A DNA stretch of 64,000 nucleotides from Saliniradius amylolyticus (GCF_003143555.1 NZ_CP029347.1:1736001-1800000); one strand, 5' to 3'; shown: positions 10,057-20,337, counted from the stretch's first letter. Notes: generated by a model not told the origin, from the letters alone. Program-made: numbers and translations.

Positions 10057-10631
10057 CGCACGGCGGTCCCGCAGATGCTGACCATCAGCATGCTGCCCTT
10101 GCCGCCCACCACCTCGTAATCGATGTCGATGCCGATTACCGCGTTGGCGCCCAGCATCCTGGCCTCGTTCTCTAATTCGGTGAAAGCGATTTTGCGCGCC
10201 CGGGTGAGCTCATTTTCATAAGCCCCGGAGCGTCCACCAACAATATCGCGAATGGAAGCGAACAGATCGTTAAACAGATTGGCGCCCATCACCGCCTCGC
10301 CAACGACCACGCCGAAGTATTCCTCGACCGTCTATACCAATCCGTATAGATCTTTAATCACTCAGCAAGAGCTAAAATGTGCTCTGGCAAGGCAGGTCAT
10401 CGATGGTTTAGTGGGTCTAAATCGAGGTGGCCTAACACAGTCAGAGTGCGTTTTAGCCTTGCCCACGGGGAGCGGCCAGAAGGCCCTATCTCTGTGTTGG
10501 CACTTCTTGACATAGCACCACTATGCCTGCGAAGCACCGCCTTGACCTAAGGCCTTTTGACCCGCTCTGAGAGGTTAAAGATCTATACGGATTGGTATTA
10601 TATCCAGTGTATGAGTGGTGGTGACTATCAT
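10041..10631 (-). pseudogene. ybjQ: ybjQ (heavy-metal-binding-domain family), disrupted by a MITE-like insertion
   Basis: The C-terminal part (10041-10310 and a little beyond) matches the YbjQ/UPF0145 family closely: [34 protein letters not shown]. The missing N-terminus lies on the far side of the insertion. From the ATG at 10631 the strand reads MIVTTTHTLD, the usual YbjQ beginning, with AAGGAG upstream. The 265 bp element at 10334-10598 interrupts the gene after about 10 codons. Read in the YbjQ frame, the codon just before the resumed sequence is TAG. A GTG at 10310 could start a shortened product, but no ribosome-binding site is evident. The intact gene would have begun one base after the HIT gene stop. 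Confidence 0.85.
10334..10598. mobile_element. MITE-like element B, 265 bp with perfect 24-base terminal inverted repeats, inside ybjQ
   Basis: The ends at 10334-10357 and 10575-10598 are perfect 24-base inverted repeats beginning ATACCAATCCG. No transposase is encoded, so it would need to be mobilised by an element elsewhere. The core carries CACGGGG, AAGGC, TTGAC-x2-AGC-x-CCACTA-x-GCCTGC and GAAGC, in the same order as element A. Target duplication is unclear; a TA or ATA duplication is possible. Joining the flanks at that duplication does not restore the ybjQ frame, so further change has occurred at the site. Confidence 0.8.
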
Positions 10632-10632
10632 C

Positions 10633-11052
10633 CTATAAACTCCTTATCTTCTCGTTAATGGCCTGCGCCACAAAATCAACCCGTTGCTGTGCCTGCGCCT
10701 TAGTATAGGCCAGCGGTTGCACCCTGCCCCATACCGGATCAGGCCAGGCCGCATCCGTTGTCTGTCGGGCTATATGATGCAGGTGCAGCTGAGGCACATG
10801 GTTCCCCAGCGCCGCCACGTTTAGTTTATGGGCCTTAAAGTCATCTCTTAGGATCTCGCTGACCCAGGCGGATTCCCGCCACAGGGTTTGCTGCTCAGAA
10901 AAGCTAAGGTCGATAATCTCCCGAGCCTCTTCCACTCGGGGTACCAGAATCAACCAGGGGAACTGAGCATCATTCATCAATAACAAATCGCTTAACGGCA
11001 TAGAAGTGACCGCAAAACAGTCCCGACTGAGTTGTGGATGCAATTGAAACAT
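10633..11052 (-). CDS. HIT family protein
   Basis: A 139-residue histidine-triad protein, probably a nucleotide hydrolase or transferase acting on the alpha-phosphate. The motif is HVPQLHLHHIAR with H90 and H92, and the downstream AWPDPVWG is typical of this proteobacterial subgroup. No signal peptide. The substrate is unknown. The interrupted ybjQ gene follows after one base, so the pair formed an operon. It is divergent from the periplasmic-binding-like gene. Confidence 0.85.
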   Translation of the reverse strand: MFQLHPQLSRDCFAVTSMPLSDLLLMNDAQFPWLILVPRVEEAREIIDLSFSEQQTLWRESAWVSEILRDDFKAHKLNVAALGNHVPQLHLHHIARQTTDAAWPDPVWGRVQPLAYTKAQAQQRVDFVAQAINEKIRSL

Positions 11053-11095
11053 TCTATTCTTCCAAAATTAATTCGCGTTCAGTGTAGGTAAGATC

Positions 11096-11890
11096 TTGAA
11101 CTTCTGGGAGCTAACCTGGCAGTCCATGCGCAACGCGCTGGCAGTATTCCCATACAGACGCGCTGGATTTATCCTGCTCGCGCCGTTTTTCAGCTTCCCC
11201 TTAGCGGCTTCAGGACTCATTTTACCTGCTGTTACCGTCGTTACCGAACTGTCGCCGCCCGCTCAGACCATCGTCAGTAATGAAGTCGACGGCGTTTTTA
11301 CCCGCCGGGTACGTCAGGTACTTCAAGACGCGGGAATAGAAAGCCAGTTTTATATTTATCCCTGGGCTCGGGCGCTGAACAGAGCCAAAACTCATCCCAA
11401 CACGCTGATTTACGGTATTGCCAAGACCCCGCAGCGCCAGTCAGATTTTGTCTGGTTGGGTGAAATCGGCACCTACCAGTTGGGCCTCGTACACCTGAGC
11501 CAACGACCCGTAGGAATTAACGCCCTAGCCGATCTTCAGCGCTTCAGCATTGCTGTGCAGCGCGAAGACATTGCCTATCAATACCTGAGCGAACTGGGAC
11601 TGGATAAACAGTTAATGGTTACCGCGGATATTCAGGCATCCTGGCGGTTGCTGCTCAATGGTAAGGTGGATCTGGTGGTGGATGACCCCAATGCGATGCA
11701 CGCTCTGCGCGAGGAGTTTGGTTTACCCCCCGAAGCGGTGACCTATGCATTTCCCTTAGAAGCCCTCTTTACCACCACCTATCTGGCCGCTCACCCCAAC
11801 ACGCACCCGGAGGTTATCCAAAGGGTGCGTCAGGCGCTGGCCGATCTTAATCGTCGCCAGCCATTTAAATGGTCGTCGGCACCACGGTAA
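11096..11890 (+). CDS. Periplasmic substrate-binding-like protein (SBP_bac_3 type)
   Basis: A predicted exported protein of up to 264 residues that resembles the amino-acid-binding family 3 fold: an early VTELSPPAQ strand, a basic IYPWARALNRA segment, and later ILNGKVDLVVDDP-like features. It starts at TTG with AGGTAAG nearby; an ATG at 11126 would leave a cleaner signal peptide (MRNALAVFPYRRAGFILL) and may be the real start. No ABC permease or ATPase gene is adjacent. Stand-alone members of this type in marine bacteria are common and of unknown role. The 3' end overlaps convergent astE by 26 bases. Confidence 0.65.
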   Translation: MNFWELTWQSMRNALAVFPYRRAGFILLAPFFSFPLAASGLILPAVTVVTELSPPAQTIVSNEVDGVFTRRVRQVLQDAGIESQFYIYPWARALNRAKTHPNTLIYGIAKTPQRQSDFVWLGEIGTYQLGLVHLSQRPVGINALADLQRFSIAVQREDIAYQYLSELGLDKQLMVTADIQASWRLLLNGKVDLVVDDPNAMHALREEFGLPPEAVTYAFPLEALFTTTYLAAHPNTHPEVIQRVRQALADLNRRQPFKWSSAPR

Positions 11891-12902
11891 GCAGCGCTCG
11901 CTGCCCGAGTGCCACCTTGGCATTGGGGAATACGATAGCCTCACCATCCTGCTCGGCCACATAGGTGGCACCCGGCTCTTCCGCCAGCACCGTACCCTTA
12001 GGATAATCGGTGAAATTTGGTGTATCGTCGGCAAAATTCAGGCGAAAATCCTCTTTCGTGCGGTTGATCACCTGATTGACTTCATAGATATGGAAGTCAT
12101 CCGGGTTATAGGCCGGGAACGACAGTTCCGCCTGACTCACCAGCGCCGTGAGGGTCTGACGGGCCTTCTCGAAGCGGGTCATATCATTCTGCCCAAAGGG
12201 GCGCACCTTACCCAGTTCGACGGTAAAGGCATCGGCATCAAACTCATTGGATGAGTAATAGCTAAAGGTGGTCGTAGGACCATTGGACAGCAAAATGGTA
12301 TTCACTCCGCACGCCAGTAAAAACTGTAACTGTTCGGTCTTCCACGGCTTGCCATGACGATAGGGATAAACGGCAAACTTCTCGTTCTTGGAGGCTCGAA
12401 TCGCGGTATGCAGATCGTAGTGGCAGCGATAGTTCTGCCCCTGCTCATTGCCCTGTGCGTAAAAGTCGGCGATGGATTGCTCCAGCTGCTTAGCGCGGCG
12501 ACGTTCGTCATTGACCAGTCCCGGCGTGTCAGAATGCGCGCCGCTGAACAGGCGATTCATGTTTTCCTCCACGAAGCGCTCACCAATGTCCATGGCGGGT
12601 AAATTACCGAATAACACCAGCACCCGCTGGCAGGTCTCAAGTTCACCAGTCAGAAGCGCCCTGACCAGATCATCACAAATCTCGATGGGAGCGGTTTCGT
12701 TACCGTGCACGCCACAGGACAGCACAATATCTTTTCCCTGATGCTTAGCGGCTGAAAACTGAATGATCCCCGGCGCGGTCACCCTAACCCCGGTGCCATT
12801 GGCGAGGGTAAGATCAATCGGAGTATCAAGCAGTTCGGGTTGGGTGCGACTGAGATGCAGAAAGTCGCCTTGTTCGGTCAGACGTTGTTGTAATTGGTTC
12901 AT
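11865..12902 (-). CDS. astE: Succinylglutamate desuccinylase
   Basis: Last step of the ammonia-producing arginine succinyltransferase pathway: N-succinylglutamate to glutamate plus succinate. A 345-residue zinc hydrolase of the AstE/AspA group. Zinc ligands are visible as H66-x2-E69 (GVHGNET) and H165 (YDLHT); the ENMNRLFSG segment is also typical. No other ast genes are in the window, so the gene is separated from the rest of the pathway, as is common in Alteromonadales and Vibrionales. Confidence 0.93.
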   Translation of the reverse strand: MNQLQQRLTEQGDFLHLSRTQPELLDTPIDLTLANGTGVRVTAPGIIQFSAAKHQGKDIVLSCGVHGNETAPIEICDDLVRALLTGELETCQRVLVLFGNLPAMDIGERFVEENMNRLFSGAHSDTPGLVNDERRRAKQLEQSIADFYAQGNEQGQNYRCHYDLHTAIRASKNEKFAVYPYRHGKPWKTEQLQFLLACGVNTILLSNGPTTTFSYYSSNEFDADAFTVELGKVRPFGQNDMTRFEKARQTLTALVSQAELSFPAYNPDDFHIYEVNQVINRTKEDFRLNFADDTPNFTDYPKGTVLAEEPGATYVAEQDGEAIVFPNAKVALGQRALLTVVPTTI

Positions 12903-12956
12903 GTTGTGCTTTGTAGGGTTACTCAGTTATGGGTGTTATAACTGACCCAGAAAGTA

Positions 12957-14270
12957 CTAACCTACACGATTACGGTAAGCTAGCGAGTCACCGACAATTA
13001 AGTCCGACTGAGTCAGTTCCAGAAAGTCCGCTATTGTAACAGCTTTTGAGAACAAAAATCCCTGCCCGGTCTGCACGCCCATTTCTCTGAGCACATGCAG
13101 ATGTTCCATCGTCTCAATGCCCTCGGCGATGACACTGCAATTCTTGGCGTTGGCAATCACCTGGGTGGCTTCGATGATGGCTTTATTGACCGGATTAGTA
13201 TCCAGCCCCATGACAAAGCTCTTATCAATCTTGATGGTATCCAGAGCAATGTCGCGGATATAACCCAGATTGGAATAGCCTTTACCAAAGTCATCCACAG
13301 CAATGGTCATGCCGGTGGCTTTGAGCTGTGACAGCTGCTTTTTCACCATCAATGAACTGGACAGGGCCACATCCTCGGTGAGTTCCAGCTCAATATTGCT
13401 CAGCTCGATCCCGTAATAGGTGGCCAGGTCGTTAATTTTACTCAGCAAGCGCGAGTCGTATAGCTGGGTGGGAGAGATATTAATCGACACCTGAACCTGC
13501 TGGCGTGCCATTTCAAACTCGAAGGCGCTACGGAAGCCCGCTTCCAGCACCCAGTAGCCCAACTCGTTCATCATGTTGTAGGACTCGGCCGCCTCGATAA
13601 ACACGCCGGGCACGATAACGCCGTCCAATGGGTGGTTCCAGCGCAGCAAACACTCCGCCCCTGTGATGGTCAAATCCGACAGCCGCACCTTAGGCTGAAA
13701 GTACAACTCCAACTCATCGTTATTAATGGCACGTTTAAGATCCGCTTTGAGCGCCAGTGCCCGACCAGAATTAGGCTGTTCGTGGATGCGCACCACATGG
13801 AAGTTTTTGTACTTATCGGCCTTGGCCTGTTTCAGCGCCGACTCGGCACCGGAAAACAGCTTAGTGATGTCACGGTTGCCCTGATTATTGGCCACCGCAC
13901 CCACATTAAAGTCGGCCACAAAGGCTTGTTCGTTAAAGGTGATGGGGGTTTTGAAGTGGTCGGTGAGATGGGCGTAGAATTTTTGCAGTTGCAGGTCTGA
14001 GTGGGTCCCGGGCAAGACCAGCCCGAAGATATCGCCACTTATTCGCCCTATTAAGGCTTTCTCACCAAACAGGTTTTTAATCCGAAAGGCCACCTGAGCC
14101 AGAATGGCGTCCCCCACCTCATAACCATAGCTGGAGCTGACATCGGAAAAACGCACTACATCGATCAGCAGCAAGGATACCTGCTCATTCTCCGCCACCA
14201 ACTTATCAATGCGATCTAAAAACGCATAGCGGTTGGGGATGGTCGACAATGATCGATAAATGAAATTCAC
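12957..14270 (-). CDS. GGDEF/EAL-domain protein, probable c-di-GMP phosphodiesterase
   Basis: A 437-residue cytoplasmic protein. The N-terminal GGDEF domain (about 5-160) has a degenerate active site, SGDIF at 78-82, so cyclase activity is unlikely. The EAL domain (about 175-420) keeps key catalytic motifs: ECLLRW for EAL (E206), ELTED, DDFGKGYSNLGY, KIDKSFV and AEGIET. It most likely hydrolyses c-di-GMP, with the degenerate GGDEF as a possible GTP sensor; that role is inference. No transmembrane or sensor domain is seen. A palindrome lies 23-43 bases upstream of the start. Confidence 0.85.
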   Translation of the reverse strand: MNFIYRSLSTIPNRYAFLDRIDKLVAENEQVSLLLIDVVRFSDVSSSYGYEVGDAILAQVAFRIKNLFGEKALIGRISGDIFGLVLPGTHSDLQLQKFYAHLTDHFKTPITFNEQAFVADFNVGAVANNQGNRDITKLFSGAESALKQAKADKYKNFHVVRIHEQPNSGRALALKADLKRAINNDELELYFQPKVRLSDLTITGAECLLRWNHPLDGVIVPGVFIEAAESYNMMNELGYWVLEAGFRSAFEFEMARQQVQVSINISPTQLYDSRLLSKINDLATYYGIELSNIELELTEDVALSSSLMVKKQLSQLKATGMTIAVDDFGKGYSNLGYIRDIALDTIKIDKSFVMGLDTNPVNKAIIEATQVIANAKNCSVIAEGIETMEHLHVLREMGVQTGQGFLFSKAVTIADFLELTQSDLIVGDSLAYRNRVG

Positions 14271-14292
14271 TCAGAGACAGCGCTTGTTATGG

Positions 14293-14313
14293 TTATTATC
14301 AATTTGATAATAA
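14293..14313. promoter_or_regulatory. Palindrome upstream of the GGDEF/EAL gene
   Basis: TTATTATC and GATAATAA are perfect 8-base inverted arms around AATTT. The site lies within the promoter region of the GGDEF/EAL gene, so it could be an operator. The A+T-rich arms and lack of a following T-run argue against a terminator. Confidence 0.4.
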
Positions 14314-14330
14314 CTGTGGTGGCGGGCAAA

Positions 14331-14363
14331 AAAAAGCCCAAAACCAGTAATTTTGGGCTTTTT
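14331..14363 (-). terminator. Rho-independent terminator of glgP
   Basis: Stem AAAAAGCCCAAAA / TTTTGGGCTTTTT with a 7-base loop. On the minus strand the stem is followed by a run of eight T, 57 bases past the glgP stop. Confidence 0.85.
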
Positions 14364-14419
14364 AGCGGTGTCCCCTGACAGAAAGGGGAATTTTTCGCCT
14401 CTACGGCTGTAACCCCGAC

Positions 14420-16906
14420 CTATTTTTCCACGTCGCAGGGGGTCAGCTTCCAGATCTTACTGACATAATCCTGAATCGAACGGTCCGAGGTAAACTTGCC
14501 CATGTAGGCGGTATTCAATATGGCTTTGCGCGCCCAGCCTTTGCTGTCACGATACGCCTTATCCACCTGCTTGTGGGCCTCTGAGTATGCCTCAAAGTCC
14601 GCCAGTACCAGGAAGGGGTCGCCGCCTTCCAGCAGGCTGTGTTTAATGGACACCAGCTGCCCGGGTTTACCCGGCGTAAAGTAGTCGGTCTCCAGCCAGT
14701 CCAGCACCGCCTTGATTTCTGCGTTGTTGTAGTAGAAATCTTTGGGGTTATAGCCCTTGGTGCGCAGCGCTTCCACTTCTTCTACGGTCAGGCCGAAGAT
14801 AAACACATTGTCCTCGCCCACTTCCTCAGCAATCTCGATATTGGCGCCATCTAAGGTGCCTACGGTCAGCGCACCGTTTAAGGCCAGCTTCATGTTGCCG
14901 GTACCGGAAGCTTCCTTACCGGCGGTAGAGATCTGCTCGGAGACATCCGCCGCCGGAATCATCTTCTCGGCCAGAGAGACCCGGTAGTTGGGCAGAAACA
15001 CCACCTTCAGCTTATGGTTAACCCGCGGATCGTTATTGATGCGCTCGGCCACCTTATTGATAGCCAGGATAATGTCCTTGGCCAGCTTATACCCCGGCGC
15101 TGCTTTAGCACCAAAGATAAAGGCCCGCGGATGCATGTCGTAATCGGGGTTTTCCAGCAAGCGGCGATACAACGCCATGATGTGCAGCAGATTCAGGTGC
15201 TGACGCTTATACTCGTGCAGACGTTTGATCTGAATATCGAAGATCATCTTTGGATCCAGCTCTACGCCGGTCAGCGCCTTCACTTCCTCGGCCAGCGCCA
15301 CTTTGTTCTCATGCTTTATCTGCATAAACTGCTTCTGGAACTTGGCATCGTCGGCGAACTTATCCAGCGCACTCAGCTTGTCCAGTTGCAGCGGCCAGTC
15401 ACTACCAATCTTGTCGTCGATCAGGCCCGACAGCTTCGGATTACAGGCTTTCAGCCAGCGACGGGGCGTAATGCCGTTGGTCACATTGGTCAGCTTACCT
15501 GGCCACATCTGGTCGAACTCGGGGAACAGATTTTGTTTCACCAGCTTGGAGTGAATCGCCGCCACACCATTGACCGCAAAAGAGCTGATCACCGACAAAT
15601 GGCCCATGCGTACCATCTTCTCACCGCCCTCTTCGATCACAGACAGCTTGCGCTTCATGGCATCGTCGCCCGGCCAGTGCTGATCGACCAGCCGCATAAA
15701 GCGGTGGTTGATCTCGTAGATGATCTCCAGGTGACGCGGCAGCACATGCTCCAGCATTCGGGCCGGCCATTTCTCCAGCGCCTCTGGCAACAGGGTATGG
15801 TTGGTGTAAGCAAAGGTGTTGGTACAGATTTCCCAGGCCTTGTCCCAGTCCATTTCGGCCCGGTCTACCAGGATGCGCATCAGCTCGGGGATGGCAATAG
15901 CCGGGTGGGTATCGTTAAGCTGGATCACCACCTGCTCGGCAAAGCGGCTCCAGTCGTCGCCGTGGGCCCGCTTGTAACGGCGGATAATGTCTTTCAGCGA
16001 GCAGGCGCAGAAGAAGTATTGTTGGATCAGTCGCAGTTCTTTACCCGCTTCGGTTTCGTCATTGGGGTAAAGGACCTTGGAGATGGTTTCCGCCTGCACA
16101 TTTTCGCGCTGGGCGTCCACATAACCACCGGCGTTAAACACGTCCCAGTTAAAGTAGTCCGACGCCTGGCTTTCCCACAGGCGCAATACGTTGACCGTAT
16201 TACCGCCATAGCCCACCACCGGAATATCCCATGGCACGCCCTTAACAATGGAGCCCGGGTGCCATTCTTTTTGAATCGCGCCCTGCTCGCCGTATTTGGT
16301 TTCCACATAGCCGTACAACGGAATTTCCTGAATCGACTCGGGACGGCAAATCTCCCACGGGTTGCCGTAGTCGCGCCAGCTGTCCGGGCGCTCAATCTGG
16401 GCGCCTTCCTGAATTTCCTGACGGAACAGGCCGTGCTCATAGTGCAGGCCGTAACCGATGGCCGGATAGTCCAGTGTCGCCAGCGAGTCGATAAAGCAAG
16501 CCGCCAACCGGCCCAGACCGCCGTTGCCCAGCGCCATATCCGGCTCCTGCTCCATCACATCGGTCAGGTTGATGCCAAGCTCCATCAGCGCCTGTTCGGT
16601 TTTTTCAAACAGCCCCAGGTTATGCAGGTTGTTGGACATCAACCGGCCCATCAAAAACTCGGCTGAGAAATAATGCACCGCGCGGGTGTCGTTCAGGTAG
16701 TGACTCTTCTGAGTCTTACGCAGACGCTCAAACACCTGCTCCTGCACCGCCGAACAGGCCGCCTTCCACCAGGCATGATCGTTGGCTTTGTTTTCATCGG
16801 TGCCCAGAGTGCGGTGCAAATGGCGCACGATGGCGTCTTTAATGTCGTCCTTGCTGAGTTTCTGCAGTGCTTGGTCCTTCACTGCATTGTTGTTTGAGTG
16901 GGTCAT
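14420..16906 (-). CDS. glgP: Glycogen/starch phosphorylase
   Basis: Cytoplasmic PLP enzyme releasing glucose-1-phosphate from the ends of glycogen and maltodextrin. At 828 residues it has full family length. The PLP-lysine segment [17 protein letters not shown] is intact, as are [11 protein letters not shown] and [11 protein letters not shown]. It lies downstream of seqA-pgm on the same strand but behind pgm's own terminator. A HexR-type palindrome 60 bases before the start suggests control by the Entner-Doudoroff regulator. The product feeds Pgm in the neighbouring gene. Confidence 0.96.
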   Translation of the reverse strand: MTHSNNNAVKDQALQKLSKDDIKDAIVRHLHRTLGTDENKANDHAWWKAACSAVQEQVFERLRKTQKSHYLNDTRAVHYFSAEFLMGRLMSNNLHNLGLFEKTEQALMELGINLTDVMEQEPDMALGNGGLGRLAACFIDSLATLDYPAIGYGLHYEHGLFRQEIQEGAQIERPDSWRDYGNPWEICRPESIQEIPLYGYVETKYGEQGAIQKEWHPGSIVKGVPWDIPVVGYGGNTVNVLRLWESQASDYFNWDVFNAGGYVDAQRENVQAETISKVLYPNDETEAGKELRLIQQYFFCACSLKDIIRRYKRAHGDDWSRFAEQVVIQLNDTHPAIAIPELMRILVDRAEMDWDKAWEICTNTFAYTNHTLLPEALEKWPARMLEHVLPRHLEIIYEINHRFMRLVDQHWPGDDAMKRKLSVIEEGGEKMVRMGHLSVISSFAVNGVAAIHSKLVKQNLFPEFDQMWPGKLTNVTNGITPRRWLKACNPKLSGLIDDKIGSDWPLQLDKLSALDKFADDAKFQKQFMQIKHENKVALAEEVKALTGVELDPKMIFDIQIKRLHEYKRQHLNLLHIMALYRRLLENPDYDMHPRAFIFGAKAAPGYKLAKDIILAINKVAERINNDPRVNHKLKVVFLPNYRVSLAEKMIPAADVSEQISTAGKEASGTGNMKLALNGALTVGTLDGANIEIAEEVGEDNVFIFGLTVEEVEALRTKGYNPKDFYYNNAEIKAVLDWLETDYFTPGKPGQLVSIKHSLLEGGDPFLVLADFEAYSEAHKQVDKAYRDSKGWARKAILNTAYMGKFTSDRSIQDYVSKIWKLTPCDVEK

Positions 16907-16965
16907 AGTGGCTCCTGTTCGGATGCTGATGGTTTCAAGCTTAGTCCAGGATCAGCATCGGAGTT

Positions 16966-16980
16966 TGTAATTAAATTACA
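16966..16980. promoter_or_regulatory. HexR operator-like palindrome upstream of glgP
   Basis: TGTAATTAAATTACA matches the known HexR consensus (TGTAAT-N3-ATTACA) in every arm position. It lies 60 bases upstream of the glgP start. The same motif precedes zwf/hexR and pykA in this window. Confidence 0.75.
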
Positions 16981-17048
16981 GATGCCACTAAGTTTAATGG
17001 ATCCACCGTCGAAAGGAACGCCAGGATGTGACTATATTGTTAAAAAAA

Positions 17049-17074
17049 TGGCGTTGAATACGTATTCAACGCCA
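17049..17074 (-). terminator. Rho-independent terminator of pgm, perfect 26-base palindrome
   Basis: The two 13-base halves (TGGCGTTGAATAC and its complement) abut with no spacer, so the hairpin loop must come from the middle bases. On the minus strand a run of seven T follows. It lies 46 bases past the pgm stop. Confidence 0.8.
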
Positions 17075-17119
17075 AACTCGTTATTTTTTTACAAAAAATT
17101 AACGACGCATCAACAACAG

Positions 17120-18769
17120 TTAAACATTCGCCTCGGCGAACACGTTGGCCACCAATTGCTGGGCTTCGGTTAACAACTGCTCCAGATGAGTCTGGCCCTT
17201 AAAACTCTCGGCGTAGATCTTATACACCGCCTCGGTGCCTGAGGGCCTGGCTGCAAACCAGCCATTCTCGGTACACACCTTCACCCCGCCCAGCGCCGCA
17301 TCATTGCCCGGCGCTTTGGTTAATACCCGGGTAATGGGTTCACCGGCCAGCTCTTTGGAGGTCACCACCTCGGCGGTCATGGCCGCCAGACACTGTTTTT
17401 GCGCCCCGCTGGCCGCCACATCAATACGCTGATAGGCCGGCTCGCCGTGCTCTTTGGTCAAGCGCTGGTAATGCTGGCCTGGGTCCTTACCGGTTACCGC
17501 CAGCATTTCCGCCGCCAGCAGGCACAGGATAATGCCATCCTTATCGGTGGCCCATGCCTCTCCATTACGGCGCAGGAAGATGCCGCCGGCGCTTTCCTCA
17601 CCGGCAAAGCCCATGGCGCCGCTTTGCATATGCTGAACAAACCACTTAAAGCCCACCGGCATTTCCTGCAGGGGCCGCTGTAATTTTTCGGCCACCCGGT
17701 CGATCATGCTCGACGACACCAGCGTCTTACCGATGGCCAGATCGCTGCGCCACTCGGGGCGGTGCTGGTAGAGATAGTCGATCACCACCGCCAGATAGTG
17801 ATTGGGGTTTAACAGGCCAGACTCGCGGCTGACAATGCCGTGGCGATCGGCGTCCGGGTCGTTGCCGAAAGCCAGGTCGAAGTCTTTACGCAGCTCAATC
17901 AGGCCCGCCATGGCATAAGGCGAAGAGCAGTCCATGCGGATCTTGCCGTCCTTATCACAGGTCATAAAGCGAAAGCTGGGGTCCACCGACTGATTGACGA
18001 TGGTCAGATCCAGTTGGTAATGCTCGGCAATGCGCTTCCAGTAAGCCAGCCCGGCGCCGCCCAGCGGGTCCACCGCCAGTTTAAGACCCGATTTGGCAAT
18101 GACCTGCATATCCACCACATTGGCAAGGTCGGCCACATAATCCTCGGCAAAGTCTTTTTCGCTTACTCGGCCACTATCCATCGCTGTAGCAAAGGGCTGG
18201 CGCTGAACGCCTTTTAGCTCCGCTCGCAGCAATTCGTTGGCGCGGTTCTGGATCTGATCGGTGACCTGCTTATCCGCCGGGCCGCCATGAGGCGGATTGT
18301 ATTTAAAGCCGCCATCCTGTGGCGGATTGTGCGATGGGGTAATCACAATGCCATCGGCCTTTAGGGCCTGCTCGCGATTATGGGTCAGGATAGCGTGACT
18401 GATCACCGGCGTGGGTGTATAGCCGCGGTCTTTTTCGATCACAAGCGCCACACCATTGGCCGACAGCACCTCAATGGCGGTGATAAAGGCCGCCTCGGAC
18501 AGCGCATGGGTGTCCATGCCCACAAACAGTGGCCCTTCAATGCCGTGCTGCTGGCGATATTCGGCCAGCGCCTGACAGATGGCGGCAATATGGGCATCGG
18601 TAAAACTGGCCAGAACCGAGCTGCCGCGGTGTCCCGAGGTGCCAAAGCTCACCAGCTGCTCAGGGTTATCGGTGTCCGGCGTTTTGCTGTAATACTCCGC
18701 CACGAGGCGCGGAATATTGGTTAACTGGTCGTCGGTGGGCGTCTTACCCGCTTGCGGATGCAGGGCCAT
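17120..18769 (-). CDS. pgm: Phosphoglucomutase (alpha-D-glucose phosphate-specific)
   Basis: Interconverts glucose-1-phosphate and glucose-6-phosphate, linking GlgP output to glycolysis and the Entner-Doudoroff route. At 549 residues it is typical of the bacterial Pgm family. Visible motifs: [10 protein letters not shown], the phosphoserine loop [12 protein letters not shown], the metal loop [11 protein letters not shown], the sugar-binding GEESAGG and the phosphate-binding [12 protein letters not shown]. It starts 12 bases after seqA, the conserved seqA-pgm operon. Confidence 0.96.
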   Translation of the reverse strand: MALHPQAGKTPTDDQLTNIPRLVAEYYSKTPDTDNPEQLVSFGTSGHRGSSVLASFTDAHIAAICQALAEYRQQHGIEGPLFVGMDTHALSEAAFITAIEVLSANGVALVIEKDRGYTPTPVISHAILTHNREQALKADGIVITPSHNPPQDGGFKYNPPHGGPADKQVTDQIQNRANELLRAELKGVQRQPFATAMDSGRVSEKDFAEDYVADLANVVDMQVIAKSGLKLAVDPLGGAGLAYWKRIAEHYQLDLTIVNQSVDPSFRFMTCDKDGKIRMDCSSPYAMAGLIELRKDFDLAFGNDPDADRHGIVSRESGLLNPNHYLAVVIDYLYQHRPEWRSDLAIGKTLVSSSMIDRVAEKLQRPLQEMPVGFKWFVQHMQSGAMGFAGEESAGGIFLRRNGEAWATDKDGIILCLLAAEMLAVTGKDPGQHYQRLTKEHGEPAYQRIDVAASGAQKQCLAAMTAEVVTSKELAGEPITRVLTKAPGNDAALGGVKVCTENGWFAARPSGTEAVYKIYAESFKGQTHLEQLLTEAQQLVANVFAEANV

Positions 18770-18781
18770 GGGCTCTCCTGT

Positions 18782-19333
18782 TTATTCGCTGGTTAAGGTG
18801 TCTTTCAACTCCGGGGCTAAAATCAGCGCCAGGCGCTGAGCGTCTTGCTGGTTGTAATCCAGAAGTCGCGCAACTTCAATCACCATCTGGGCTTTTTTAC
18901 GGGTATTGTTGTTGGTGACCACCCAGAATTCCGTTTCCGGCACCGATTTCGGATTGGTGCTGCTGCCACTGGATAACAGCTCCGCCTTGGAGCGGGCAAA
19001 GTACACCCGGTTGCGGCCCTTTAACTCCAGCACCCGGCTAAAGCCCTCGCCGTGCGCCTTAGCCAGCTGCGACAGGATGCCCAAAAAACGCTCCACCCGG
19101 CTGCTCTGCGTATCCACGCCTGACTGGCTGATGGCGGCAAAGATATCTTGCTCACCAGAGCCAACCGCTACCGGGGCGGGCGCCGGTGTGGCCTTAGGAG
19201 AGGCTGTCGGTGTGTGGGGCTTCTCATCGCCCAACAGTAAACGTCTTAGAATTTGTGAGGCACTCTCGCCGATGTGCTCGGTCTGGGCAGCGATGTAACG
19301 GTACAGATCGTCATCGATTTCAATAGTTTTCAT
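18782..19333 (-). CDS. seqA: Negative modulator of replication initiation SeqA
   Basis: Binds hemimethylated GATC sites, sequesters oriC after initiation and organises new DNA. 183 residues: the N-terminal oligomerisation segment MKTIEIDDDLYRYIAAQTEH with GESASQILRRLL, a Pro/Ala-rich linker (about 45-60), then the C-terminal DNA-binding domain containing RVYFARS and the TNNNTRKKAQMV loop. The start is the ATG matching E. coli SeqA; the frame continues nine codons upstream without similarity. Operon with pgm. Confidence 0.95.
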   Translation of the reverse strand: MKTIEIDDDLYRYIAAQTEHIGESASQILRRLLLGDEKPHTPTASPKATPAPAPVAVGSGEQDIFAAISQSGVDTQSSRVERFLGILSQLAKAHGEGFSRVLELKGRNRVYFARSKAELLSSGSSTNPKSVPETEFWVVTNNNTRKKAQMVIEVARLLDYNQQDAQRLALILAPELKDTLTSE

Positions 19334-19462
19334 GGTATTTCGTGGTTCCGGCTGGATCAATCTGGCGCGTATTATACTTAGCTGACGTCAAGGTTACAGT
19401 CTCGCCGTAAGCGGTATTTCTGTGGTATAACCGCGATCATCAGTCTCCGACCTTTCTTTGCC

Positions 19463-20224
19463 ATGCTTAATTATCAACGCGCCGGCAACGGCCCGACCCT
19501 GGTTTTACTGCACGGCCTGTTTGGCAGCCTGGAAAACCTCAACAGCATCAAACGCGCCCTAGAGGACAGCTTCGATGTGCTGTCTTTGGATCTGCCCGAT
19601 CATGGCGATTCGCCCCGCAGCGAACGCTTCAGCTACGCCCATTACGTGCAGCAGGTTATAGAACTGCTGGACAGCCTGAATATCCGGCAGTGCTCGGTAT
19701 TGGGCCACTCCATGGGCGGTAAAGTAGCGATGCAGCTTGCCCTGCACCACCCCGAGCGAGTGGACAAGCTATTGGTGGCCGATATTGCCCCGGTGGCCTA
19801 CTCCGCTCGCCATGACACGGTCTTCGACGGTTTAAATGCCGTGGAGCTGGACGGCCTGAAAAGCCGCACTCAGGCCGACAAGCAAATGGCCGAGTATATC
19901 CGTGAGCCCGGGGTGCGCCAGTTTCTGTTAAAGAGCCTGAGCAAAACCGACCACGGCTGGCAGTGGAAGTTTAACCTGCCCTTGCTGGAGCGCGATTACA
20001 AAGCCATCACCGGCTGGCCCGAAACGCAACGCACCTTCGACGGCCCCACGCTGTTTATTAAAGGTGGTGACTCGGACTACATCACCGCGGATCATCAAGG
20101 CACCATCGGTGATCATTTTCATGCCGCCAGGGGTAAAATCCTGCAAGGGACCGGCCACTGGCTGCATGCCGAAAAACCAGCCGCCTTTAATAAAATTGTG
20201 CAGGATTTTCTCGACGGCGACTGA
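19463..20224 (+). CDS. ybfF: Alpha/beta-fold esterase YbfF
   Basis: A 253-residue alpha/beta hydrolase. The oxyanion HGLFGS loop is near residue 18, the nucleophile elbow is GHSMGG with Ser83, and the late His lies in GHWLHAEKP. The family acts on short acyl esters, with reported activity on acyl-CoA thioesters; the natural substrate is uncertain. It is divergent from seqA, as in many gammaproteobacteria, and leads the ybfF / DUF2788 gene / fldA group. Confidence 0.9.
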   Translation: MLNYQRAGNGPTLVLLHGLFGSLENLNSIKRALEDSFDVLSLDLPDHGDSPRSERFSYAHYVQQVIELLDSLNIRQCSVLGHSMGGKVAMQLALHHPERVDKLLVADIAPVAYSARHDTVFDGLNAVELDGLKSRTQADKQMAEYIREPGVRQFLLKSLSKTDHGWQWKFNLPLLERDYKAITGWPETQRTFDGPTLFIKGGDSDYITADHQGTIGDHFHAARGKILQGTGHWLHAEKPAAFNKIVQDFLDGD

Positions 20225-20337
20225 CCCCCGCCATGCAGCAAAAACAGCGGCTAAACAACAATCATTTGCGTTAGCTCAATAGAATCGCATCCGGCGCTGT
20301 GCTATAGTGCGCGCCGTTTTCACTAGGCAGGCATCGA

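Noticed and set aside
10041-10310. ybjQ as an intact gene starting at GTG 10310
   Set aside because: It lacks the first 25 or so conserved residues and any ribosome-binding site; the true start is found beyond the inserted element.
15014-16666. Long open frame of 550 codons on the plus strand opposite glgP
   Set aside because: It is exactly antisense to the strongly conserved glgP gene, with no recognisable domain and no ribosome-binding site; it is a by-product of codon use in glgP.
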